This document shows, piece after piece, positions 55,405 through 64,000 of a stretch of DNA of 64,000 nucleotides. Origin of the DNA: Anticarsia gemmatalis (Eukaryota; Arthropoda; Insecta; Lepidoptera; Erebidae); contig NC_134775.1 of assembly GCF_050436995.1 (NCBI RefSeq), forward strand, positions 9,743,170 to 9,807,169, read 5' to 3'. Position 1 is the first letter of the stretch; each line of letters starts with the position of its first letter. Under the pieces are notes generated by a model, which had not been told where the DNA came from, did not search any database, and was given only the letters and a program-made list of their open reading frames with translations. The position numbers were made by a program, and so were the translations under genes.

Positions 55405-58400
55405 TTATATACAATCTAACTTACTGCCCGTTCCGTTCCTTACCAATATGAGATCACCTTTCTTATAAACAATAGGATTTATATTCTTATCATAACAGTA
55501 TTTTCTAGATATCTTACTAGCTATCAAATTATTTTTAGCATCAGCTTGAGCTCTTTGTAACCTGTATTTAAATTGTAAAGGGTAGTTATCAAAATTATAT
55601 AAAGGTTCTATACTTCCACCTTGCAAATTACTTGGCAATTTACATAATTTTCCAAAAACTAGCTCATACGGTGTATACTTAGTTATGGTATTAACTGTTG
55701 TGTTGTATGAGAAACACCAGAATGGTAACCAAGCACTCCATGAAGATGTACTGTTGTTAGTTTGAATTCTTAAGTAAGCGCCTAAAGTTTTATGGACATT
55801 TTCCAATGAACCAATACTTTCATGATGATATGCCGTAGATTGTAATTTAGTGATGCCTAAAATATCACATAATTCTACCATTACTCTAGAAATAAATTCG
55901 GTACCCCTATCTGTCGCTATTGCTTTAGGTATTCCGTACCTTAAAATAAAATTTTCTGCTAACGCTCTTGCTACCTCATTTGCAGACTTGTTTTTTAAAG
56001 GATAAGCCTCTACAAACTTGGTAAGCTCACATTGCAAAGTCAATATGTAAACATTTCCATTGTCATCTTTATCAAACGGTCCTACCAAATCTAAATAAAT
56101 CTTTTCAAAGGACGAAGATGCAGTAGATGTTATTGTCATCGGTTCTTTCGTATTTTTGTAATACTTTTGCGTCTGACACTTATCACATTTACGAACGTAT
56201 TCAGTCACATCCTTCTCAATAGATGGCCAATAGTAATACTTTTTTATATTATTCACCATCCTACGTATTCCTGCATGACCACTTGTGGGCAAAATATGGA
56301 AATCATTCAATATAATCTTTTTTTCATCCCTTCCTTCTATCTTGCGTACATTCGCTACTACACAAACTTTAAAATCTCCACAAATTGAATCATTATTCTC
56401 CTCTATATACTGTGCCAATTCTTTTATAAGTTGCATATTATAACAATATTTCAAAATAAACACTTCTTTTAGGCCTTTCTCTATACAAAAACTAACTATG
56501 TCTTTCGATAACTCGTCTCGCGATGAAACCGATAAAGATTCATAGTTTATATAAATACTCGAGTTTTCTGGCACATACATTAATACATTGCGCGACTTAG
56601 AAAATATTTTTGTATAATCCTTGCTACGTAACAATTTTTCCCACGTCTTCGAACAAATTTGAACTAGTTCAGTGTCATGTCCTTGTTTCTTAAGAACTTC
56701 TACAATCCTAGGGTGATCAGTCCTAACAATCGCAGAATCTTTATCACGAATATCCGGGGTTTGTACACTCTTATATTGAGCTCTAGTCATCACATTTATA
56801 GTCTTTTCTCGCATTGTTTTTAAATCATTACTAGAAATGACAATCCTAGATAATGCATCTGCCAACACATTTTCCTTCCCCCTCACATATTCTACCTCAA
56901 AGTCGTACTCTTCTAAGCTAAGACGAAATTTAGTTAACCTACTCGATGGATCTGTCATACTAAACAAGTATAAAAGTGGGCGATGATCCGTTTTTACAAC
57001 GAATTTCCTACCGTATAAATATGGTCTGAAGTACTTAATTGACCAAACTATAGCTAATAACTCCTTCTCTATTATCGGATAATTTAATTCGCTTTTCCCT
57101 AAAGATCTACTAGCATATGCTATAGGTTTTCCGTTACTATTACACAAAACACTACCTATTGCATACCCTGAACTATCAGTTTGTAAAGTAAAAGTGTTGT
57201 TATCCGAAAAATCTGGAAAATCTAAAACTGGTGGGTTCATTAACGCCTCTTTGAGTAATAAAAATGACTTTTCGCATACATCGTTCCAATCGAACACAAC
57301 ATTTCTCCTGCATAATTTATTCATTGGAATAACAATACTCGCAAAGTTGGGTATGAATTTCCTATAGTAATTAGCAAACGCCACGAAACGCTTTAATTCG
57401 TCACCCGTACATGGACGCGGATAATTTTTCATAACTGCTACTTTCTCTGGATCCGGTAAAATACCTTCTGACGAAATAACATGCCCCAAGTAAAGTATCT
57501 GCCTCTTTAGAAATTCGCATTTAGATGGGTTTAACTTAAGGTTTACTTTTCTTAAACGCGAAAATACAGAAATTAGGTTACGGTTATGCATATCCAAATT
57601 TCGGCCAAATATAATCAAATCATCCAAATATATCAAGCATTTATCATAATTCAGTCCTGACATGGCTATGGTCATCATTCGACTAAAAGAACTCGGGCTT
57701 ATCTTCAGTCCCATCGGTAATCTACACATTTGGTACTGTCCCTTGTCTGTAGTGAACGCTGTACACTTTCTACTGCTTTCCTGAAGTGTACATTGATAGT
57801 ACGATTGTGATAGGTCGCAATGACTAAACAGCATAGCCCCTGACAACGAGTCCAAAATTTCGTTAATATTGGGCAATGGAAACTTATCATCTTGAATCTT
57901 TTCATTCAACTGCCTATAGTCTACTACTACCCGCCATTTTTTCTCACCGTTTTTCCCTGCCTTCTTCGGAACAATTAAAACAGGACTAGACCATTCACTA
58001 ACCGTTTCCTCAATGATATTATTATTTAACATTTCCTGAATCTGCCTATCAACCTCTCTTTTCTGTGCATAGGGTATCCTATACTGCTTCCTGTAAACCG
58101 GTGTGCAATTCTCCTTCAATCTAATTGACTGGTTATATATATTTGTGACAGTCAATTTGTCCCCGGGTAAATGAAAAATATCAGAATATTTTGCACATAT
58201 TTGCTCAATCGACAACCGTTCCTCGGGGTTTAAATAATCTAATTTAAGCAAAGAAAATACTTCCTTAACGCGTTCTACATCTATTTCTGGCTCACTAAAG
58301 AAACAATAGTCATAATCGCTTAAAGGATGCACCTCTATATTCGACATAGAACAGACAACTTCTTCGGAAGTTGTATTCATTATTCTAACGGGTATAACCC

Positions 58401-58674
58401 CATCTCTAGGTTTGGCAATTACACTAGCTAAAAACACGCCTTTGCATAACTCTTTCCTCATCACTACACACTCCTCGGTTCTGTTGACCGGAAAATATTT
58501 TACCATCTCGCATCGCGGAGAAATAGTTAAAGAATAATCATAATACTTAAGTGGCATTGAAATAGTACTTCCAGTACATTCTTTGAGAGACAACTCGTTC
58601 TCCGAAAAATCTATAACACCTTTATACTTTTGCAAAAAATCCTGACCTAATAAACCTACAGATTTGCATGGCAA
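55405..58674 (-). CDS. pol: gypsy-2 RT-RNase H-integrase
   Basis: 1089 codons. Protease end (SVGLLGQDFLQKYKG), RT (VSEWSSPVLIVPKKAGKNGE, WRVVVDYRQLNEKIQDDKFP, catalytic CLIYLDDLIIFGR), RNase H (FTLQTDSSGYAIGSVLCN, IEKELLAIVWSIKYFRPYL, FVVKTDHRPLLYLF), integrase HHCC (SGHAGIRRMVNNIKKYYYW, CDKCQTQK), first Asp DLVGPFDKDD, second ATDRGTEFISRV and Glu in HHESIGSLENVHKTLGAY. The RNase H-integrase joint and the GPF motif (YDGPFEV, about 55385 in another frame after a shift near 55400) place it in Ty3/gypsy. Nearly complete; only the last 35 or so codons are out of frame. Confidence 0.95.
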   Translation of the reverse strand: MPCKSVGLLGQDFLQKYKGVIDFSENELSLKECTGSTISMPLKYYDYSLTISPRCEMVKYFPVNRTEECVVMRKELCKGVFLASVIAKPRDGVIPVRIMNTTSEEVVCSMSNIEVHPLSDYDYCFFSEPEIDVERVKEVFSLLKLDYLNPEERLSIEQICAKYSDIFHLPGDKLTVTNIYNQSIRLKENCTPVYRKQYRIPYAQKREVDRQIQEMLNNNIIEETVSEWSSPVLIVPKKAGKNGEKKWRVVVDYRQLNEKIQDDKFPLPNINEILDSLSGAMLFSHCDLSQSYYQCTLQESSRKCTAFTTDKGQYQMCRLPMGLKISPSSFSRMMTIAMSGLNYDKCLIYLDDLIIFGRNLDMHNRNLISVFSRLRKVNLKLNPSKCEFLKRQILYLGHVISSEGILPDPEKVAVMKNYPRPCTGDELKRFVAFANYYRKFIPNFASIVIPMNKLCRRNVVFDWNDVCEKSFLLLKEALMNPPVLDFPDFSDNNTFTLQTDSSGYAIGSVLCNSNGKPIAYASRSLGKSELNYPIIEKELLAIVWSIKYFRPYLYGRKFVVKTDHRPLLYLFSMTDPSSRLTKFRLSLEEYDFEVEYVRGKENVLADALSRIVISSNDLKTMREKTINVMTRAQYKSVQTPDIRDKDSAIVRTDHPRIVEVLKKQGHDTELVQICSKTWEKLLRSKDYTKIFSKSRNVLMYVPENSSIYINYESLSVSSRDELSKDIVSFCIEKGLKEVFILKYCYNMQLIKELAQYIEENNDSICGDFKVCVVANVRKIEGRDEKKIILNDFHILPTSGHAGIRRMVNNIKKYYYWPSIEKDVTEYVRKCDKCQTQKYYKNTKEPMTITSTASSSFEKIYLDLVGPFDKDDNGNVYILTLQCELTKFVEAYPLKNKSANEVARALAENFILRYGIPKAIATDRGTEFISRVMVELCDILGITKLQSTAYHHESIGSLENVHKTLGAYLRIQTNNSTSSWSAWLPFWCFSYNTTVNTITKYTPYELVFGKLCKLPSNLQGGSIEPLYNFDNYPLQFKYRLQRAQADAKNNLIASKISRKYCYDKNINPIVYKKGDLILVRNGTGSKLDCI

Positions 58675-58693
58675 AGTGGCAAAAACATGAAAT

Positions 58694-58960
58694 TTATGTG
58701 TAAATGAGTACTGTTTGTACCTTAACTGTAAGTAAATATAACCATGCCTGTAAACTACCTCCTACACCATTAATTACCATTTTTTCCTTAATTATCTTAT
58801 GACATAAAGAATTTAACTGTAAGAAATCATTTTTAATAGCTGATATCGACGCACCCGTATCGACTAACCATTCCGTATCTACATTATTTACTAAAAAATT
58901 AACCCAATTTATACTATTACAAGCTAAAATATGCTTAGACACGAAAAAACTGACCTGCAC
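58694..58960 (-). pseudogene. gypsy-2 protease, frameshifted at its C-terminus
   Basis: Follows gag in another frame. Shows NVDTEWLVDTGASISAIKND, the aspartic protease active site (DTGAS), then MVINGVGGS with the GG-containing flap. At about 58745 a one-base shift leaves this frame. The other frame continues to the pol ORF (LPCKSVGLLGQDFL, the conserved LGxDFL end of the protease). Either a true mutation or a sequencing error in an otherwise young element. Confidence 0.85.
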
Positions 58961-60128
58961 TTACATGTTCGGCATTGCCGCATTGTGCACTTGACATTGA
59001 ATTATTTTCACCTGACGTATGCCCCATTTGCTCAATGCATGCTATATGCCGTCGGTTTTGCTGACTAAGCCGGCCGCGATAATTATTATGTCTTACATCA
59101 CGACCGCGCGTATTGTTATTATAAAACCCTACGTGCTTATTATCTTGCCTATGGAACGTGCGCGCTGGCGATCGCGTTCTTTGGACAAAATTATCCCGTA
59201 TCTTATGCGAAACGTGTGAATATCCACGACTTCCGCTTTTACCAAAACATGGTTTAGATTTGAATTGACGTTGGAATGTGTTAATTTGTCCTACTAACGT
59301 ACACCTTTCGTCTTCCGCTACCCTAATCGCGTCTTTCAACGATGTTAAATTCCGAGCCGTAATAATTGTACCTAATCGGTGATCGCGAAGACCATCTGCG
59401 AATTTTTTAATAGCATATTTCTCGTTCAAGGGATGTAGTATTTTGTATGCATCTTGATTCTCCCCTGCTTGAGAAATCGTCAAATCAGTCATTAATTTTT
59501 CAATTTCGGCACCGTAACTGGAAATTGACCTATCGCACTGCCTAACACGAGCGAGTTTCGCTTGAATCGCTACGTCGGACTTCACAGTTAACAAATGTTT
59601 CTTCATATCAGACAAAAGACTCTCAACCGATACGTAATTTGAACACAAACGCATTTTAGCTGCGGCTGATAACCTAGTGCTCAGAACAAACTTAATCAAA
59701 AGTACCCTATCGCTATCTTTCAGCATGGAACTATATAATTCAATAGCATCTATTAAGTCTTGGGTCATTTGTTCATCTCCATTCATTTTTGGGAGTAGGC
59801 TAACCGCAGTTTTCAAGGAGAAGTTCTCGGACTCCATTTTGGCGTCTAATGTACTTCTATGTTCAAATTTAATTGTGTTCTGATAGATATCTTCTATTTT
59901 ATGTATCAATTGCGTTAGTTCTTCGGAAAATTTATCTACATTCGAAATAACAATTTTAAATTTGTTATAAAGAGCTCGCACTTCGTTAATCTTACACTCA
60001 AAATTTTTACCTTGCCTTCTAGTTGGGCCTAACTTAACTATATACTCTCTCAATAACTTAATTTGTATGAATATTGACGTTAACTCTATTTCCATTGAAC
60101 TAATTTTATAAAATACGTATACCGACAA
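58935..60128 (-). CDS. gag: gypsy-2 gag
   Basis: 397 codons from MSVYVFYKISSMEIEL (a downstream Met at MEIELTSIFIQIK may be the real start). A helical capsid-like region: RSTLDAKMESENFSLKTAVS, LLPKMNGDEQMTQDLIDAIE, then ADGLRDHRLGTIITARN. The C-terminus is Arg/Gly-rich (NNNTRGRDVRHNNYRGRL) without a CCHC knuckle, which is common in some insect gypsy lineages. It ends at 58935, overlapping the protease frame by 26 bases in the +1 phase, near a run of six T. Lesion-free, as expected for a young element. Confidence 0.88.
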   Translation of the reverse strand: MSVYVFYKISSMEIELTSIFIQIKLLREYIVKLGPTRRQGKNFECKINEVRALYNKFKIVISNVDKFSEELTQLIHKIEDIYQNTIKFEHRSTLDAKMESENFSLKTAVSLLPKMNGDEQMTQDLIDAIELYSSMLKDSDRVLLIKFVLSTRLSAAAKMRLCSNYVSVESLLSDMKKHLLTVKSDVAIQAKLARVRQCDRSISSYGAEIEKLMTDLTISQAGENQDAYKILHPLNEKYAIKKFADGLRDHRLGTIITARNLTSLKDAIRVAEDERCTLVGQINTFQRQFKSKPCFGKSGSRGYSHVSHKIRDNFVQRTRSPARTFHRQDNKHVGFYNNNTRGRDVRHNNYRGRLSQQNRRHIACIEQMGHTSGENNSMSSAQCGNAEHVSAGQFFRV

Positions 60129-60226
60129 TCAATGAAAGAAACAAAGAGAAAAATAATAACTAAAATCCTTAAACATTTAAGCAACTGCACTTACTAATCA
60201 CTTCTTGGCTTTGACTGGCATCTTCT

Positions 60227-60463
60227 TCAGGCTTGTACTGCGCGGGCAACTTCTCTCCGATTGATCTCCTGCTGGATCCAACTGCTGTGGCATCTCTTGT
60301 AAAAGTACGCCCCCAGGCCTACCACGACGACTCCGAAACAGACGGCGATAAATAACAACGTCGTGTGCACCTGTGACATTTGCTGGCTCACAGACGCTCC
60401 GTTTGATCCTCCAGAAGCCGTTTGGGCGATGATCACCTCTTCCTTTGAAGATGATCCTCCCAT
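60227..60463 (-). CDS. Small N-myristoylation/transmembrane ORF of gypsy-2
   Basis: The frame opens at 60490, but the Met at 60463 gives MGGSSSKEEVIIAQTASGG, a good myristoylation signal, and was chosen as start: 78 residues. A polar linker is followed by a membrane segment (LLFIAVCFGVVVVGLGAY), then the basic cluster FYKRC and a charged tail (INRREVARAVQA). It sits between the primer site and gag (98 bp before the gag start). The relative at 6289-6537 keeps MGxxxSKEE, the membrane segment and YKRC although the DNA has diverged. Topology suggests a membrane-bound particle or budding factor; that is inference. Confidence 0.7.
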   Translation of the reverse strand: MGGSSSKEEVIIAQTASGGSNGASVSQQMSQVHTTLLFIAVCFGVVVVGLGAYFYKRCHSSWIQQEINRREVARAVQA

Positions 60464-60578
60464 AGTGGTAGACGAAATCCTCTTCTTCACTTACATGCCG
60501 ATTGTTTGCCTGTTGGTTTCTTCATTGGTAGAGCGGGCGCGCAGCAGAGCTCGATCGGGTTACGCAGTCCCGTTCAGT

Positions 60579-60591
60579 GGCAGGGTCGCCA
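60579..60591 (-). other. Primer binding site of gypsy-2
   Basis: Minus strand TGGCGACCCTGCC immediately downstream of the LTR CA end. The identical site is in the gypsy remnant at 6691-6703. Confidence 0.75.
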
Positions 60592-60774
60592 TGTGGTGTT
60601 GGGACGGGAAATGAAATACCGAACCGGTCATAAGATAGACTTCGAACTCAATGCCCTCCGTCTTTACATTTATTAAGTTTTATATGCTACAATGTACGTG
60701 ACATATTTCTTATATCTAACATCTTACATTATCTTAGCAACTACGTGATGTACGTGACTACACGCCACACTACA
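60592..60774 (-). repeat. 5-prime LTR of gypsy-2
   Basis: Same sequence as 55049-55231. Followed on the sense strand by the primer site at 60591-60579. Confidence 0.95.
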
Positions 60775-61385
60775 CAAAAAATGATGCCGAAAAGTTGAAA
60801 CAAGCCGTGCAACAATCTACGTTTGGACTCACAGCCGATGAACCCCAAAAGCGCAAACCTCGGATTGTGATCGTTGGGGTTCCCTCCGCAATGCCCGAAA
60901 AAGAGGTTTTTGCCTGCATATTCGAACAAAACATAGCCGAGAAAATTCCATCTTTGACACTAGAAACCTTTTTGACCACATGCAAGTTAAGCCACAAATC
61001 CGGCAGGAAAGATGCCCCGAACTGTAATTATATAATTGAAGTCCCTGCTAATATTCGCAAGGCTCTCATCACTCAGACTCGTATATTCATAAACTGGACC
61101 TCTTGTCCTGTTAGGGACTTCACACTTGTAACTAGATGCTACAAGTGCCAGCAGTACGGGCATGCGGCAAAATCTTGCCGTGAAAGTCACACCATTTGTG
61201 GACACTGTGCGGCTACGGGACATAAAATAGACGCTTGTATAATGAAGCATACCATGGAGCCTAAATGCGCTACTTGCACACGTTACAATAAGCCCAATAA
61301 ACACCAAACAGGAATAGCAGAGTGTCCCGCTAGAAAAGCTGCTGAACAGAGATACATCAACTCTGTTGATTATGAGGGTGCATAG

Positions 61386-62055
61386 GCGTTTAATTAAGTT
61401 ATTTTTCGTAATAATTATGTGTGTGAACTTTGTACTTCATTATTATATTACTTCATTTTTCACCAATGTAAACATTCCATCAAACACTACTGACCCACTT
61501 ACACTCGATTCCTTGGTTAGCAAATTTCTGAACTGCGTCATTAAATGCTTGACCTAGATTTTTATTTTTGTTTCAATATACATGTTTCGTTACTTAAGTT
61601 ACATATTAGCATATTTTGTCATTTTTATATAATGATAGTGTATAGGTCCATTATAATCTTTATATTAACATAGTACTGCAATAATTGTGTTATCAAAGAC
61701 TCTGACGGCCTTGTTCTCTGTCTCACCGTAACACAGGTACAAAACTAGCACGGGAGCTGGGGAATAATGTCTTGTCGGTCTGGAGTATGATACAGTTTTG
61801 TAGTGCTATCTAAACTTTACTTTGCCAGAAATTTTAACTATTATTATTTAATATCTAAATATTGTATAAGTAAATTTTTGTTTTTTATCAATAACGCTCG
61901 CCGTATCTAAGAGCCTGTGATACAGGATTTATTTATCCTAATACAGGCTCCCTATGTTTTTATTATGTACCTACCTAATATTCTAACTATAAGACTTATT
62001 TTAAACTTTATGTATTAATTTATTTGAATAAATTGAATTGAATTGAATTGAATCT
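61386..62055 (+). other. LINE C 3-prime UTR and tail
   Basis: AT-rich, no long ORF. Includes CACGGGAGCTGGGGAATAATG (61750) and ends TTTGAATAAATTGAATTGAA with four TTGAA units before the target duplication. Confidence 0.75.
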
Positions 62056-62068
62056 CTACTGACAATTA
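62056..62068 (+). repeat. Target-site duplication CTACTGACAATTA (right)
   Basis: Partner of 47297-47309. Confidence 0.9.
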
Positions 62069-62540
62069 CGAAACTGCTTGGGATGTCTTAACCCATAGAT
62101 ATCAGAATCGTCAAGCAATATTCGAACAACAAATAGAAGTATTTTTAAACCAACCCACTATCACTAAACGTTCGGCTAGGGAACTCAAAAAATTATATGA
62201 CGTTACTACCGAGTGCATTCACGCCATACATAATCAAGGCGTTGATACTAAATCATGGGATCCGTTTTTAGTGCACCTGTTGTGTAAAAAATTGGACCCT
62301 ACAACTCGCTCTGAATAAAGAGTCCCGTAACGACCCAAGAGAATTAGCATCGTTCGAAGAGTTCATGGTGTTTCTTGAAAAGAAGTTTGCATCTCTCGAA
62401 GATACCTGTTTTCAAGATAATACTCATAAATCATTGTCAAATAATTTCAATAAAAACCAACGCTTTCCGAACAATTCACGTAATTTTTTACCTTACACTA
62501 ATAAGACAACCCAATCTGGGCCCCTTCAACACACATAAAT
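62069..62540 (+). pseudogene. gag: BEL-3 gag, second part with two frameshifts
   Basis: Reads NYETAWDVLTHRYQNRQAIF, LNQPTITKRSARELKKLYDV, KSWDPFLVHLLCKKLD, the DUF1759 continuation. A one-base shift at about 62310 follows TTRSE, then the other frame gives DPRELASFEEFMVFLEKKFA. A second shift near 62525 precedes the zinc-knuckle region. Confidence 0.85.
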
Positions 62541-64000
62541 AAGAACTATCAAGCCTTAGGTACCTATGTGTCACCATGTTTATTGTGCAATCAACAACAT
62601 CAATTATTTCAATGTAATACACTTATTACTATGTCACCGTCAAATCAATTGAGGGCAATAGCCGATCTGCAAGTCTGCGAAAATTGTCTCTATAGGCATT
62701 ATGACAAAGACTGCATTTCGACGAAACGATGCAAAGAGTGTAATGGTAGGCATAATACAATTCTACATAAAGCTTTTGTGCCTACAACCTCGAATGCTAT
62801 AATATATACGTCATTTAAATCAAATAAACATCAACAGAAGAGCTCTCATGAAACAAAACCTATTCCCTCTACGTCAAACTATCAAACTAAAAATACTTAT
62901 CATGTAGCATCGGGTGATCAAGAATCTCTTTTAGCAACTGCTCTAATAAACATACAAGCCGCCGACGAGACGTTTATAACATTTAGGGCATTGTGCGACC
63001 CTGCATCCCAAGTATCACTTGTATCAGAGAGAGTCGTTCAATGTTTAGGATTAAAACGTGAACGTCCAATTCTATCAATATCAGGCATTGACCTTTGCAC
63101 AAAACAGAGCAAAGGAATGGTAAATATAATTTGTCAATCACTGTTTGATCCAAGTTATCAGTTTGAAGCAGTAGCATATATCATGAGAAAGGTTGTTAGA
63201 GACTTACCTAACACGTCATTCGAACTAGGATCATGGAAACATCTTGAGCATTTACAACTGGCCGATCCTGATTTTAATATATCAAGACGAATCGACATAC
63301 TGTTCGGGATAGATGTTTATTCGAAAATTATCAAAAATGGTCTAATCAAGGGACCGGAAGGTGCACCCATAGCGCAGAATACGAGCCTAGGGTGGATTGT
63401 ATCAGGTAACGTTCAAACGTTACATTGTCATGTTATTGTACGTGATGCTGTGGACTTAACAAAGTTCTGGGAAGTCGAAGATATCAACAGTCAAGCATCA
63501 ACCGTATCAGATGAAGATAGTTATTGCGAGAGCTTTTATCAAGAAACAACGAGGCGCTTACAAAATGGAAAATATGAAGTGGCTTATCCAATGAAACCTG
63601 GGTATCAAAATCAGTTGGGTGTATCAAGGGACAAGGCTGTTGCACAGTTTAAACATTTAGAGCGGAAGTTTGAGAAAAATGAGATATTTTCAAATAGCTA
63701 CAAACAATTCATGCAAGAATATTTGGAACTGGGCCACATGCGTCTTGTAAAAGGAAGCTTGAATCAAGCATATTATCTGCCGCACCACGGTGTTTTAAAA
63801 TTAGATTCGGAGACAACAAAATTACGCGTAGTTTTCAATGGTTCATCAAAAACGTCGTCAGGGAGCAGTCTCAATGACCTCATGTACAGCGGTCCTAACC
63901 TTCAGAAGGATTTGCAGGTTCTCATTCTGGTATGGAGATTACATAGATACGTCATAACAGCCGACATTGAGAAGATGTTTCGACAGACATTCGTAAGAAG
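62534..64000 (+). CDS. pol: BEL-3 zinc knuckles, protease and RT start (runs off right edge)
   Basis: Open frame to the edge: NYQALGTYVSPCLLCNQQHQ, then CENCLYRHYDKDCISTKRCK and CKECNGRHNTILH (knuckles), protease region FRALCDPASQVSLVSERV (DPAS where DSGS is usual), DILFGIDVY, GWIVSGNVQ, then RT with YYLPHHGVLKLDSETTKLRV, VFNGSSKTSSGS and VITADIEKMFRQTF. Close in sequence to BEL-1 pol at 1-2605 but on the other strand. The catalytic YxDD lies beyond the window. Confidence 0.9.

Larger units (their letters stand above)
55049..60774 (-). mobile_element. Complete Ty3/gypsy retrotransposon (gypsy-2, 5.7 kb)
   Basis: Two 183-bp LTRs (55049-55231 and 60592-60774), identical by eye, flanked by CAAA (55045-55048, 60775-60778). 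On the minus strand: primer site TGGCGACCCTGCC, small membrane-protein ORF, gag, protease, RT-RNase H-integrase. Inserted in LINE C ORF1. No env gene. Confidence 0.95.

Overview
The window is a dense, nested graveyard of transposable elements from an insect, most likely a moth or butterfly. The clues are repeated short Helitrons that start TCTATACTAATATTATAAA and end in a hairpin plus CTAG (the Lep1 type I associate with Lepidoptera), BEL/Pao elements with a tRNA-Tyr-like primer site, a DD41D mariner, a 5S-like SINE, and introns with GT-AG ends. I found no convincing host gene, tRNA, rRNA or CRISPR array.

Left end (1-9309), minus strand, at least five nested layers: a terminal-repeat element of unknown class (8245-9309) was hit by a LINE (6866-8245), then by a Ty3/gypsy element of which LTR, primer site and a small membrane-protein ORF remain (6358-6865), then by a BEL element (1-6357), whose gag was split by a DNA transposon with AT target duplications (2606-4367) carrying a hairpin MITE (3989-4145).

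9358-16655: a 7.3 kb PIF/Harbinger element with TAA target duplications and hairpin ends. Its MADF/BESS gene (+) and DDE transposase gene (-) are interlocked, each with an exon inside an intron of the other. It carries a pogo-like element, a Helitron and an ISL2EU-type element (14011-16604) with a broken SWIM-YqaJ nuclease gene and a THAP remnant.

16656-30738: Helitrons, a copia gag scrap, a second copy of the 8245-9309 repeat with a foldback, a Penelope element with inverted terminal repeats (about 22140-25055), a BEL integrase scrap, a DD41D mariner with about 425-bp inverted repeats (26749-29202), and LINE 3-prime ends.

30739-46500: a complete BEL element (204-bp LTRs differing at one base, GCAGT duplication) split a LINE in two. 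The BEL carries two DNA elements of its own. Next comes a second LINE with a SINE in its 3-prime region.

46190-64000: a plus-strand BEL interrupted by a block (47310-62055) flanked by the 13-bp duplication CTACTGACAATTA. The block holds a hAT-like element with LINE pieces, an ORF1-only LINE, a second ORF1-only LINE carrying 325 pure copies of CGCA, and a young gypsy element with identical 183-bp LTRs (55049-60774). Most genes are broken; those closest to intact are the gypsy polyprotein, the BEL pol ORFs running off both window edges, and the RT ORF at 48420-50486.
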